Assembly: GCF_026341825.1 (NCBI RefSeq)
Contig: NZ_JAPENY010000003.1
Span: forward strand, 62,001-126,000
Direction of reading: 5' to 3'
Length of the DNA stretch: 64,000 nt
DNA from: Streptomyces sp. NBC_00620
Lineage (GTDB): Bacteria; Actinomycetota; Actinomycetes; Streptomycetales; Streptomycetaceae
Every line of letters begins with the position of its first letter. The first letter of the stretch is position 1. Below the pieces are notes generated by a model that did not search any database, had not been told where the DNA came from, and worked only from the letters and a program-made list of their open reading frames with translations. The position numbers were made by a program, and so were the translations under genes. Positions 42,839-51,036 of this stretch are shown piece after piece.

Positions 42839-44020
42839 TCAGCCCCGCAGCGGTTCCGCCAGTCGCACCAGCAGACCCGCGACCAGGGCGGTCTGGGCGG
42901 GCACGGTGTCCGGGTAGATGAACTCGCCCTGGGCATGGGCGCCGTCGCCGACAGCGCCCATGCCGCACAGCACGGGCAGGCCGAGGGCGGAGACGAAGTT
43001 GGCATCGCTGGCACCGCCGACGGCGGCGTCGGGCAACTCGTCGCGGCCCTGCTCGCGGGCGACCTCGCGAGCGAGGCCGAGGAGAGGGGCGGAGGCGGCG
43101 TTGAGGGTCATCGGCGGCCGGTTCCAGGCGTGGTCGATCTCGATGCGGACGCGCGGGTCGCCGACCTTGATGGCGTCCAACTCGGCGTCGACCCGGGCCT
43201 GTTCGGCCTCGCTGCTGACCCGGATGTCGACGCCCGCGGTGGCCTGCCCGGCGACGACGTTGATGGCGGAACCGCCCTTGATGAGCCCGGGGTTGATCGT
43301 GGTGCCCTTGTCGGGGGCGGCGACCGCCGCGGCGGCAACCACGAACTCGCAGAGCGCGGTGATCGCGCTCGCCCCGTCCTGAGGCGCGAGCCCGGCATGC
43401 GCCTTGATGCCGGTGGCCGTGACCCGGAAGATCCCGGAGCCCTTGCGGGCGGTCTTGACCGCGCCGTGGGCGGTCGGCTCCAGCACCAGGGTGACGTCGA
43501 CCTTCTGCGCGACCTCCTCGATCACCCGCCGCGAGGACAGGGAGCCGATCTCCTCGTCGCCGTTGAAGAGGAAGGTGACGGTGGGCACGGGTACGCCGCT
43601 CTCCCGGGCCAGCTTCAGGGCCCAAATGCCTTGCGCAAGGCCGGTCTTCATGTCGAAGATGCCCGGCCCGCCGAGCTTGTCCCGACCGTCGCCCGACGGC
43701 TGCGGCTGCTCCCATCCGGCAAGGGTGCCGGTCGGCCATACGGTGTCGTAGTGGCCGACGAGCGCGACGTGCCCGGCGCCCGTGCCGGTGTAGGTCAACG
43801 TGAGCGTGTCGCCGCACTCGCCACCGGGGTGACGCTCTTCGCGGTCGGGTCGGCCGAGGTGGCGGACGGTCAGCTCGCGCAGGAGGTCCAGGCCCGCCGC
43901 GAGGCCGGGCAGATCGTAGCTGCCGGTCTCCTGGCGGACGAGGGTCAGGATGTCGGTGACGATCTCCGACGAGACGTCCTGGGCGCGGGCGGTGAGGGCG
44001 GCGGCGGGCGATGCGGTCAT
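42839..44020 (-). CDS. M20-family metallopeptidase (carboxypeptidase G2-like)
   Basis: A 393-residue two-zinc hydrolase. Metal and catalytic residues appear in VGHYDTVWP (His, Asp), GPGIFDMKTG (bridging Asp), NGDEEIGS (catalytic Glu and zinc Glu) and LEPTAHG. The dimerisation domain lies between residues about 190 and 300. This group (glutamate carboxypeptidase / CPG2) removes C-terminal Glu from folate-like or acyl-amino acids. It lies 53 bp downstream of an AbgT transporter gene, mirroring p-aminobenzoyl-glutamate use in enterobacteria. ATG 44020 follows GAGAAAG. Confidence 0.92.
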   Translation of the reverse strand: MTASPAAALTARAQDVSSEIVTDILTLVRQETGSYDLPGLAAGLDLLRELTVRHLGRPDREERHPGGECGDTLTLTYTGTGAGHVALVGHYDTVWPTGTLAGWEQPQPSGDGRDKLGGPGIFDMKTGLAQGIWALKLARESGVPVPTVTFLFNGDEEIGSLSSRRVIEEVAQKVDVTLVLEPTAHGAVKTARKGSGIFRVTATGIKAHAGLAPQDGASAITALCEFVVAAAAVAAPDKGTTINPGLIKGGSAINVVAGQATAGVDIRVSSEAEQARVDAELDAIKVGDPRVRIEIDHAWNRPPMTLNAASAPLLGLAREVAREQGRDELPDAAVGGASDANFVSALGLPVLCGMGAVGDGAHAQGEFIYPDTVPAQTALVAGLLVRLAEPLRG

Positions 44021-44073
44021 GGTCTGCTTTCTCGTACGAAGCCGGGGTGGCGCTTCTTGGCGGAGGGGCGGGC

Positions 44074-45627
44074 TCAGCCGATGCCGAACGGGATGCCCAG
44101 CAGGTACCAGGCCACGAAGAACGCGACCCAGACGACCCAGAGGACGGCGGCGATCGGGATGGTGAAGGAGGCCAGGGTGCCGATGCCCGCGGACTTGCGG
44201 TACTGCTGGATGAAGCCCAGGGCCATCACGAAGTACGGGCTCATCGGGGTGACGCAGTTGGTGACCGAGTCGGCGACGCGGTAGACGGCCTGGGTGGTCT
44301 CGGGCTCGATGCCGATGAGCATCAGCATGGGTACGAGCACCGGCGCGGCAAGCGCCCACAGCGCGGAGCCGCTGGTGATGAGGAGGTTCATGAACGTGAT
44401 CAGTACAGCGATGCCGACCAGCACGGTCCAGCCGCTCATGTCCAGGTCGCGCAGCGTCTCGGCGCCCTTGACGGCGAGGATGTCGCCGATGTTCGTCCAC
44501 TTGAAGTAGGCGAGGAACTGGGCGATCGCGAAGAACAGGACGAGGATCGGCGCCATCGAACGGGTGCCGTCGACCATCGCGGCGATGCTGTCGCGGGCGG
44601 CGGAGAAGGTGCCGGTCATCCGGCCGTAGACGGTGCCGAGTACGGCGAAGAACACGCCCAGGACGAGCGCCATCCCGCTGATCAGCGGGGAGTTGACGAT
44701 GCCGCCTCCCTCGCCGCGCAGCGGTGAGGACGAGGGGACCATGGCCACCACCAGGAACGCGAGGAAGCCGATGGCGACCAGCCCGGTGGCACGCAGCGCA
44801 CGCTGCTGCTGCTCGGTGACCTCGATCTCCGCCAGCTCAGCGGCGTTCGGCGCGGCGACCGGCTCGTCGGGCTCCAGGTCCGAGCGGCGGGCAAGGACCT
44901 TGTCGACGACGAGAGTGATCACGAGGGCCACCAGGACCGAGGAGCCGAGCCCGAAGAAGTAGTTGGCCACCGGCGTGACGACGTAGTCCGCGTCGATGGT
45001 GTGGGCGGCGGCGGTCGAGATCCCCGACAGCAGGACGTCGGTGGTGGTGAGCGACGGGGAGGCGTCGTAGCCGGCGGCGATCGAGACGTAGGCGACGACG
45101 CAGCCGAGCACCGGGCTGCGGCCGGCCGCGCGGAAGACCAGTGCGCCGAGCGGGATGAGGGTGACGTACGCGGCGTCGCCGGCGACATGGCTGACCATGG
45201 CCGTCATCGACAGGACGAAGGTGAGGTACCTGCCCGGCACCCGCGCGACCATGCGGCGCAGCAGGGCGGAGAACAGTCCGCTCTTCTCGGCGACGGCGAT
45301 GCCGAACATCACGGTGAGGATGGTGGCCAGCGGCGGGAAGGCCGCGTAGTTGTCGACGGCCCCCTCGACGGCCATGGTGAGGCCGTCCTTGCTGAGCAGG
45401 TTCCGCACCTCGATGGTCTCGTGCGTGCCGGGGTGCAAGGCGCTGGCGCCGACCGCCGCCAACACCGCGCTGAGGACGGCGACGATCCCCGCGAGGATCC
45501 AGAACAGCCAGAAGGGGTTGGGGAGTTTGTTACCGACCTTCTCGATCGCCGTCAGACTCCGGAACGCGGTGCGCAGGGCCCTCGACTGTGGCTCGGTCGG
45601 CTGAGGCTGAGCGGAGGTGACACTCAT
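44074..45627 (-). CDS. AbgT-family transporter
   Basis: A 517-residue membrane protein with about 11 helices. Family marks are EKVGNKLPNPFWLFWIL, SHVAGDAAYVTLIPLGALVF, AGYDASPSLTTTDVLL and SYFVMAL near the end. AbgT proteins import p-aminobenzoyl-glutamate or export sulfonamides. ATG 45627 has AGAGG 5-6 bp upstream. It forms an operon with the M20 hydrolase and is divergent from an Lrp-type regulator. Confidence 0.94.
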   Translation of the reverse strand: MSVTSAQPQPTEPQSRALRTAFRSLTAIEKVGNKLPNPFWLFWILAGIVAVLSAVLAAVGASALHPGTHETIEVRNLLSKDGLTMAVEGAVDNYAAFPPLATILTVMFGIAVAEKSGLFSALLRRMVARVPGRYLTFVLSMTAMVSHVAGDAAYVTLIPLGALVFRAAGRSPVLGCVVAYVSIAAGYDASPSLTTTDVLLSGISTAAAHTIDADYVVTPVANYFFGLGSSVLVALVITLVVDKVLARRSDLEPDEPVAAPNAAELAEIEVTEQQQRALRATGLVAIGFLAFLVVAMVPSSSPLRGEGGGIVNSPLISGMALVLGVFFAVLGTVYGRMTGTFSAARDSIAAMVDGTRSMAPILVLFFAIAQFLAYFKWTNIGDILAVKGAETLRDLDMSGWTVLVGIAVLITFMNLLITSGSALWALAAPVLVPMLMLIGIEPETTQAVYRVADSVTNCVTPMSPYFVMALGFIQQYRKSAGIGTLASFTIPIAAVLWVVWVAFFVAWYLLGIPFGIG

Positions 45628-45665
45628 CGGTACCTCTTGATGCATTGGGGGGACGTTCCTGCGAA

Positions 45666-45712
45666 CAATGGCATCCGAGTGAGAGATTCTCTATCCCCTG
45701 GATGTAACATTG
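45666..45712. promoter_or_regulatory. Divergent promoter region with inverted-repeat motifs
   Basis: The 115-bp gap between the AbgT and Lrp-type genes contains CAATG-N-CATCC (45666-45676) and GGATG-N3-CATTG (45700-45712), two inversely oriented copies of the same pair with slightly different spacing. Between them is the palindrome AGAGATTCTCT (45682-45692). These are candidates for the binding site of the divergently encoded regulator. Confidence 0.5.
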
Positions 45713-45742
45713 GGATTAATCGGCAGTCTAAGGTGGGGCACC

Positions 45743-46768
45743 ATGACCCGTCCTCTCCTCGACGAGCTCGACCGGCGCCTCATCGGCGCGCTGCACCTGG
45801 CACCCCGGGCCACCTGGGACGACATCGGCGAGATCCTCGCCGCCGACGCCAGCACGCTCAAACGCCGGTACGACCGGTTGCACGAGGCGCGGATGGTCCG
45901 CGTGATCGGGCAGTCCGACTGGGGCATGCACTCCACGGCGATGCCCGTCCACGTCTTCCTGGACATCACCGGCGAGACCCCGCTCGCCGTCCTCCACCGC
46001 CTCCGCGACCTGCCCCACCTCCAGCTCCTGGCACAGATCTCCGGCGACTACCCGCTCTACGCCGTCGTGCACGCCCCGTCCGAGGCCGCCACCAGCGAGG
46101 CGATCGACCGGATGTTCTCCGTCCCCGGCGTCCGCCGCGTCAACGCCCTGCCCGCCCTCAGCACCCTGCGCCGGGGTATCAACTGGGACCCCCAGTTCCT
46201 CACCGACACCGAACGCGCCGGCCTGCTGAAACTCACCGGCGCCCGCCCCGAGGGCACCGCGACCGCGACACCCCCCGCGAAACCACTCAGCGAGGCTGAA
46301 CGCACCGTCGTCGCCCAGCTGATCCAGGACAGCCGCGCATCAGCGGCGAGCATCGCCCGAGCCGCCGGCCTGGCCACCTCCACCGCGCATCGCGTCGTCC
46401 GCCGGGTCCTCGACGAGGGATGGGTCAAACCGCGCCTGGAGATCGTGTCCGAATGGCTCGGCTTCCGGACCGCATTCATCCTCCGCCTGCGCGTGGCTCC
46501 GGGTGAAACCCCCGACGTCATGCGCCGTATCGACCAGCTCCCCCAGACCCGGCTCGCCGCCCACGTGGCCAGCGACATGTCCGTCCTCGCCACCGGCCTG
46601 GTCGCCGACCGCTCCGCCCTGGCGCTCTTCGTCGACAACGAACTGGCCCGGATCCCCGGCCTCATGGCTGTCAGCGTCGACGTCATGCTCGCCGAACCGC
46701 GCCGCTACTGGCTGGACCGGGACCTGGCCTCCGGTCTCGGCGAATTCCACGCGCCGACGCTGCTGTAG
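45743..46768 (+). CDS. Lrp/AsnC-family regulator, duplicated architecture
   Basis: A 341-residue protein with two helix-turn-helix domains (RATWDDIGEILAADASTLKR; ASAASIARAAGLATSTAHR) and two RAM-like domains in series, a tandem form found in actinobacteria. It is divergent from the AbgT-M20 operon, which it probably controls in response to the transported compound or an amino acid. ATG 45743 follows GGTGGGG. Confidence 0.9.
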   Translation: MTRPLLDELDRRLIGALHLAPRATWDDIGEILAADASTLKRRYDRLHEARMVRVIGQSDWGMHSTAMPVHVFLDITGETPLAVLHRLRDLPHLQLLAQISGDYPLYAVVHAPSEAATSEAIDRMFSVPGVRRVNALPALSTLRRGINWDPQFLTDTERAGLLKLTGARPEGTATATPPAKPLSEAERTVVAQLIQDSRASAASIARAAGLATSTAHRVVRRVLDEGWVKPRLEIVSEWLGFRTAFILRLRVAPGETPDVMRRIDQLPQTRLAAHVASDMSVLATGLVADRSALALFVDNELARIPGLMAVSVDVMLAEPRRYWLDRDLASGLGEFHAPTLL

Positions 46769-46797
46769 GTCCCGATGACGCCGGCCATCATGGCCCC

Positions 46798-47113
46798 TTA
46801 CTCCGTGGCGTCGAAGTTCCAGACAGCTCGGGCGCCCGGGCCCACGGTGAGCGTCGACCGGCCGATCCGTTCCTCGTGCCGGTACTCCACGGGCCGGTTG
46901 AGCGACAGTCCGATCTGCCGCAGGCCGGCTCGGTGTTGCTGCACGGGTCGGCGATGCCCTGGTCCCGCAGCCGCTCCGTCACCGTCACGAGGTCGCCGGC
47001 ACGCTCGGCCGAGATCCCCATCCCGGTGGAGCCGAAGGTGCCGTCCTGGCCGGGCAAATCACCGACGCCGAACAGTTCGAGGTAGGTCTCGCGGCCCATC
47101 AGATAGCGCAATC
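46798..47113 (-). pseudogene. DUF5829 gene remnant, frameshifted and N-terminally truncated
   Basis: The minus strand reads RYLMGRETYLELFGVGDLPG and GMGISAERAGDLVTVTERL, typical of the middle of DUF5829 proteins. After about 46935 the frame turns to nonsense, while the neighbouring frame continues with GLRQIGLSLNRPVEYRHEER and ends GARAVWNFDATE at TAA 46798-46800. The usual N-terminal portion is missing upstream. At least one frameshift plus a 5' loss are therefore visible. Confidence 0.75.
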
Positions 47114-47242
47114 GCCCCGATAAGGCACTCCTGCCTCCATCGCCCACCTTGGGCGGCACCGGCCGGGCCGCGGTGTCGAGGGTCTGACGACGGGATTCGG
47201 GGGCACTCGTAGCGCACCACAACGAAAAGAGGGAGCGTCTCC

Positions 47243-47419
47243 ATGCTTGGTATAGCGGCGGCAGTGCTGTTCTTCATCGCCTTTTTGATCAACGCTGCCG
47301 AGATCGACACGAACGACACGTTCACGTCGGTGAATGTCATGCTCCTCGGCCTCACCGTACTGGCGCTGCATGTGGCGGGTATCGGCAGCGGGTGGGGCAG
47401 CCGGGCACGCAGGCGCTGA
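47243..47419 (+). CDS. Small membrane protein of a Streptomyces family
   Basis: A 58-residue protein with two hydrophobic segments (LGIAAAVLFFIAFLINAAEI and MLLGLTVLALHVAGI) and a basic C-terminus (SRARRR). The spacing GAGGGAG to ATG 47243 is good. The pattern, a pair of helices split by a DTNDTF loop, is recurrent in Streptomyces genomes with no known function. Confidence 0.8.
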   Translation: MLGIAAAVLFFIAFLINAAEIDTNDTFTSVNVMLLGLTVLALHVAGIGSGWGSRARRR

Positions 47420-47711
47420 CGGACCCCGGGGCCGCCAATTGCCCGTCTGAGCACCGTGGTTCGTTGGAGAGACCGCGCGGGGGTACCTAGTACAGAACTC
47501 CGATTGCGCGAGGGCTGGCCAGAAGCCCGTGCATGAGGCCACTATCTGGCTTGATACCGCGGAGCGGACCGCGCACTCAAGTCGAGCGTGTCCGCCCGCC
47601 ATTGACCACAACGTCCAGCCCGTCCGCCCCACATCGGCACAGCGCAGAGAGAAAGACCACCATGGCCGAGACCACGCCTTCAAGCGTCTCGTCTCCCGTC
47701 GGGGGCGCCCA

Positions 47712-47810
47712 GTGACGGCCGCCCGAATCCCCGGCCTGATCCTGCCGGTCGCCTTTCTCCTCGCTGCTGTGATCGGCGCCGTGTGGTACTGGCGGCACCG
47801 GGGCGAGTAG
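47712..47810 (+). CDS. Possible 32-residue membrane peptide
   Basis: GTG 47712 encodes a short peptide, one hydrophobic helix (RIPGLILPVAFLLAAVIGAV) ending in WRHRGE. Just upstream, a 17-codon reading frame (MAETTPSSVSSPVGGAQ, 47661-47715) with a purine-rich site before it ends in a GTGA overlap with this GTG. It may be a coupled leader or a small protein pair; evidence is limited to layout and hydrophobicity. Confidence 0.4.
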   Translation: MTAARIPGLILPVAFLLAAVIGAVWYWRHRGE

Positions 47811-47838
47811 GCCGGTTTCGGACACCGGCTCCCCCGGC

Positions 47839-48594
47839 CTAACCCAGCGTCGGCTGCTGTGTTGAAGTCGAAGTCAGGACGCCGATTTTGTCGATGCGGT
47901 GCTCGGGGTTCCCTCTGTCGTCGCGCCAGTGGTTTCCGGCCGCGTTGTCCTCGAGTGTCGCGCAGGTGGAGATGGTGATCATGGCTTGAGCGGGGCGCTT
48001 GCCCGGGAAGCCCGGGACCGCTGCCCGCTGTTCGGCGAGCGAGCGGTCGGAGCGGAAGGAGGTGGTTCTGCTCTCGGTGATCTCGTACTCGTAGACCGTG
48101 CCGCCCGAGGTGACGAAGACCGAGTCGCCTTCATCCAGGGCGGGGAGCTCGCGCAGCGGACCGCCGGCGGAGAGGCGGTGGGCCGTGACGAGGTAGTTGC
48201 CGACCTCGCCGGGGCCGACACCGCCACGGCTGCCGTACGGGCTGGCGGCGACGCCGCGGTTCTGGATCCGCGTGCCTGGCCAGTCGTCGGTCGTCCCCTC
48301 GTAGGAGACGACGCGCAGGTCCTCGAGGGCGATCGCGGGTATGGCGAGCAAGGCGGTCCGGGCCTGGGTGTTGGTCCCGCCGGGGGCCGGCTTCGCAGTA
48401 GTGGTGGCGGGGGTCGGCTCGACGGTCGACGCTGCCGGGGAGGTGTCCGAGGAGGGCGTGGCGGGCGTGGCCGCCGACGTGGTCCTGGTGGCCGCGGCGG
48501 TTTCCTCGGCGGCGCCATCGGTGGAGCAGCCCAGGAGTACGAGGATGATGCCGCCACTGCTGAGCGCGGCGGGAAAAGCTCCGGAACGGGGCAT
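47839..48594 (-). CDS. Sortase-like (class E/F) lipoprotein
   Basis: A 251-residue protein with a lipobox-like LVLLGC near residue 22, an Ala/Thr/Pro linker, and a sortase barrel from about residue 95. The catalytic set is His in YLVTAHRLS, Cys in ITISTCATLEDN and Arg in EHRIDKIGV. Sortases join LPXTG-like surface proteins to the cell wall or pili. The start ATG 48594 is a best guess; ATG 48672 is also in frame. No sorting-signal substrate is evident nearby. Confidence 0.82.
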   Translation of the reverse strand: MPRSGAFPAALSSGGIILVLLGCSTDGAAEETAAATRTTSAATPATPSSDTSPAASTVEPTPATTTAKPAPGGTNTQARTALLAIPAIALEDLRVVSYEGTTDDWPGTRIQNRGVAASPYGSRGGVGPGEVGNYLVTAHRLSAGGPLRELPALDEGDSVFVTSGGTVYEYEITESRTTSFRSDRSLAEQRAAVPGFPGKRPAQAMITISTCATLEDNAAGNHWRDDRGNPEHRIDKIGVLTSTSTQQPTLG

Positions 48595-48852
48595 GGCACT
48601 CGGGATCGGTAGCCGGGGTCGTGTCGCGCCACACTGCGTGGAGAGTGGCTGCCTCAAGAAGAAGAACGGCATGCTCAGGTCGGGAGTTCCCGTACCGGGC
48701 ACTGACGGAAGCCCCGTGCCACCTCCCACCGGCGGAGGGCCGCCCTCACAACCCGGCCTGGCCAGTGGATCATCTCGCGCCGCAGAACCCGGCACAGGCA
48801 TACTCGGACCTCGCAGGCGCACCGGCATCCACCGGTATCGGAGGTACGTGTA

Positions 48853-49853
48853 GTGGTGTCGCCGGGAGCGGAGCCTCGGAGGGTGACGATCCACGATGTC
48901 GCCCGTTCCGCGGGTGTGTCCCGGCAGACCGTGTCGCGGGCACTCAACGACCAGGACGGGATCGACGGCTCCACCAAACAGCGCGTACTGGACGCCGCTC
49001 TCGAACTCGGCTACCGGCCGAGCAGGTCCGCCCGCGGGCTGGTCCGGCAGGACACCACCACCGTCGGCCTTGTGATCCCGGACCTGCTCAACCCGTACTT
49101 CTCCGAGAGCGCCGCGGCCGCCCTGGAAGCGGCGCGGGCCCGCGGCTGACACGTGGTCGTCTACGACACCGCGGACAGCGCCGAGGAGGAGCTCGCACGC
49201 TGCAGGTGATCGGTTCCCAAGTCGACGCGGTCGTCGGCTACTTCAGTCGGCCCGAGCAGGAGATCGACTTACTCACCCGCGGCATCCCGGTGGTACTCAT
49301 CGGGCGTGCGCACAAGACCGCGCGGTTCAGCTCGATCCGGATAGACGGGCGGGACGGCGTCCACGCGGCGGTCGCGCACCTCGTCGCGCGCGGGCATGAG
49401 CGGATCGGCATGCTCGACCACGACGGCCCCGTCGAACCGAGCGTCCGGCGCGAGTGGTTCGGGGCGGCCGCCGAGGCCCTCGGGATCGAGGCCGACGCGG
49501 TGCTCGGTTCGACCCAGTCGGCCGACGGTGGCGGGGAGGCGCTCGAGGCCTTGCTCACCCTCCGTCCCGACATCACCGCGGTGTTCACCTTCAACGACAT
49601 CATCGCGATGGGCGCGCTGCGCGAGTCGCGCCGCCTGGGCAGGCGCGTCCCGGAGGACCTCGCGGTGATCGGCTTCGACGGTCTGCAACTGGGCAAGATG
49701 GTTGAGCCTCCGCTCTCCACGGTCGCCCTCGACACGCGCAGAGTGGGCGCACTGGCCCTCGAGCAGGCCGCCCGGCTGCTGACCGGGGCCGACCTGCTCG
49801 ATGGCGAAGACCTCGTCGTCCGGGCGGAGTTGCTGCTGCGCGGATCCGCGTAG
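48853..49853 (+). pseudogene. LacI-family regulator, broken by stop codon and frameshift
   Basis: Residues 1-98 are a normal LacI N-terminus (TIHDVARSAGVSRQTVSRAL, hinge and first strand VGLVIPDLLNPYFS). A TGA at 49147-49149 replaces what is normally Trp (ARG*HVVVYDTADS). A one-base loss near 49195-49200 then shifts the frame, and the sugar-binding domain continues in the new frame (VIGSQVDAVVGYFS to VIGFDGLQLGKMVEPPLS) to TAG 49853. Two independent lesions make a pseudogene likely. Sequencing error would have to occur twice. Confidence 0.85.
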
Positions 49854-50307
49854 CCGGCTCCGACTCCCTCGTCGCCAGGGCTGAACTGCCGCTGCGCGCG
49901 GCCCGGTCGAGCCGCCGTCGGACGGCTCCGCCGAACCGGATCCGAGCGTCTCCGCCGTACGAATGGCTTCACACCGAAAACCCCGGCGGCGCAGACTTCC
50001 CGCCAACCCCGTCATCGCAGGTCGAAAGGCACTTCTTCGTTTTCGGAGAAACTATCCACAGGCATCAGGTCTGTGGATCCGGGCTCGGGTTGCGGCCCGC
50101 TCGGTGTCAGCCGCCACAGCAGCAACGGGGTCACCCGCCGATAGGCCGCGGGATTGACCGCGCCCAGCCAGTGCGAGGCTCGGACCGTGGCGCCGTGTCC
50201 GTGGGCACCGCGGCCCGACGCCGATGAAGATCTCCGAAACCTCCACCGCGGATCGGTCGATCACCCAGACTTCGTCTTGTTTCCCCAGTGACGAAGGGAC
50301 GGTGAGC
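49854..50307. other. Intergenic region with one inverted repeat
   Basis: About 450 bp without a supported gene. At 50054-50078 ATCCACAG and CTGTGGAT form a perfect 8-bp inverted repeat with a 9-bp spacer; it might be a terminator or operator. It marks the transition from decayed genes to the dormancy-type island. Confidence 0.5.
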
Positions 50308-50871
50308 ATGGCGAACAGCGCTCTTCTCGTGATGGACGTCCAACGGGACATCGTGGGCATCGCCGACGACGGCTCCGGATACCTGCCGCGCCTGCGCAGG
50401 GCGATCGACGGCGCCCGCGTGGCGGGCATTCCCGTGATCTACGTGGTCATCGCGTTACGGCCGGGCGATCCGGAAGTCAGCCCCCGCAACAGGGTGATCA
50501 CCAACGCCGTGCGGGCCGGCCTCTTCACCGAGGGCGCCCCCGGCACCGGGATCCACCCCGACATCGCGCCCCAGCAGGGCGACGTCGTGGTCACCAAGAG
50601 ACGGGGAAGCGCGTTCTCCGGCAGCGACTTCGACCTGGTCCTCAGGGCTCGCGACATCGACAGCCTTGTCCTCACCGGGATCGCCACCAGCGGCGTGGTG
50701 CTGTCCACCCTGTGCCGCGCCATCGACCTGGATTTCGGCCTCACCGTCCTGCCGGACGCCTGCCTCGACACCGACCCCGAGGTGCACCGGTTCCTGACCG
50801 AGAAGCTGTTCCCGCAGTGGGCAGATGTCATCGCCGTCGAGGACTGGCTCAAAGCCATCGCACCGCAATAG
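50308..50871 (+). CDS. Isochorismatase-family hydrolase without the usual Cys
   Basis: A 187-residue protein of the isochorismatase-like fold with the acidic Asp in LLVMDVQRDIV and Lys in VVTKRRGSAFSGSDFD. The motif that carries the nucleophilic Cys in amidase members is TGIATSGVVLST here, with Val in the Cys position. It resembles Cys-less members, so vinyl-ether rather than amide hydrolysis, or an unknown reaction, is possible. ATG 50308 is preceded by GGTGAG. Confidence 0.85.
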   Translation: MANSALLVMDVQRDIVGIADDGSGYLPRLRRAIDGARVAGIPVIYVVIALRPGDPEVSPRNRVITNAVRAGLFTEGAPGTGIHPDIAPQQGDVVVTKRRGSAFSGSDFDLVLRARDIDSLVLTGIATSGVVLSTLCRAIDLDFGLTVLPDACLDTDPEVHRFLTEKLFPQWADVIAVEDWLKAIAPQ

Positions 50872-51036
50872 CGGGAGGCTGTCCGGGGACAGGCCCTGAT
50901 ACTCGACCCCTCACGTCCTGGCCATGACGTCACTGTCTGCACGTACGGCCTCGACATGCGTCCTCTGCCAGTACGGTGAAGGCGAGGTCTATCGGTTGAG
51001 GTGCACCTTGTCTGCGCGAGTCGGTCGGAGGAAGCG

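Noticed and set aside
50052..50078. Two inverted sequences resembling DnaA boxes (TATCCACA)
   Set aside because: Only two imperfect copies, with no dnaA or dnaN nearby; more likely a simple inverted repeat.
50890..50906. GGGGACAGGCCC before the DevS-type kinase gene as a DevR-type box
   Set aside because: Spacing between the half-sites is too short to fit the other sites.
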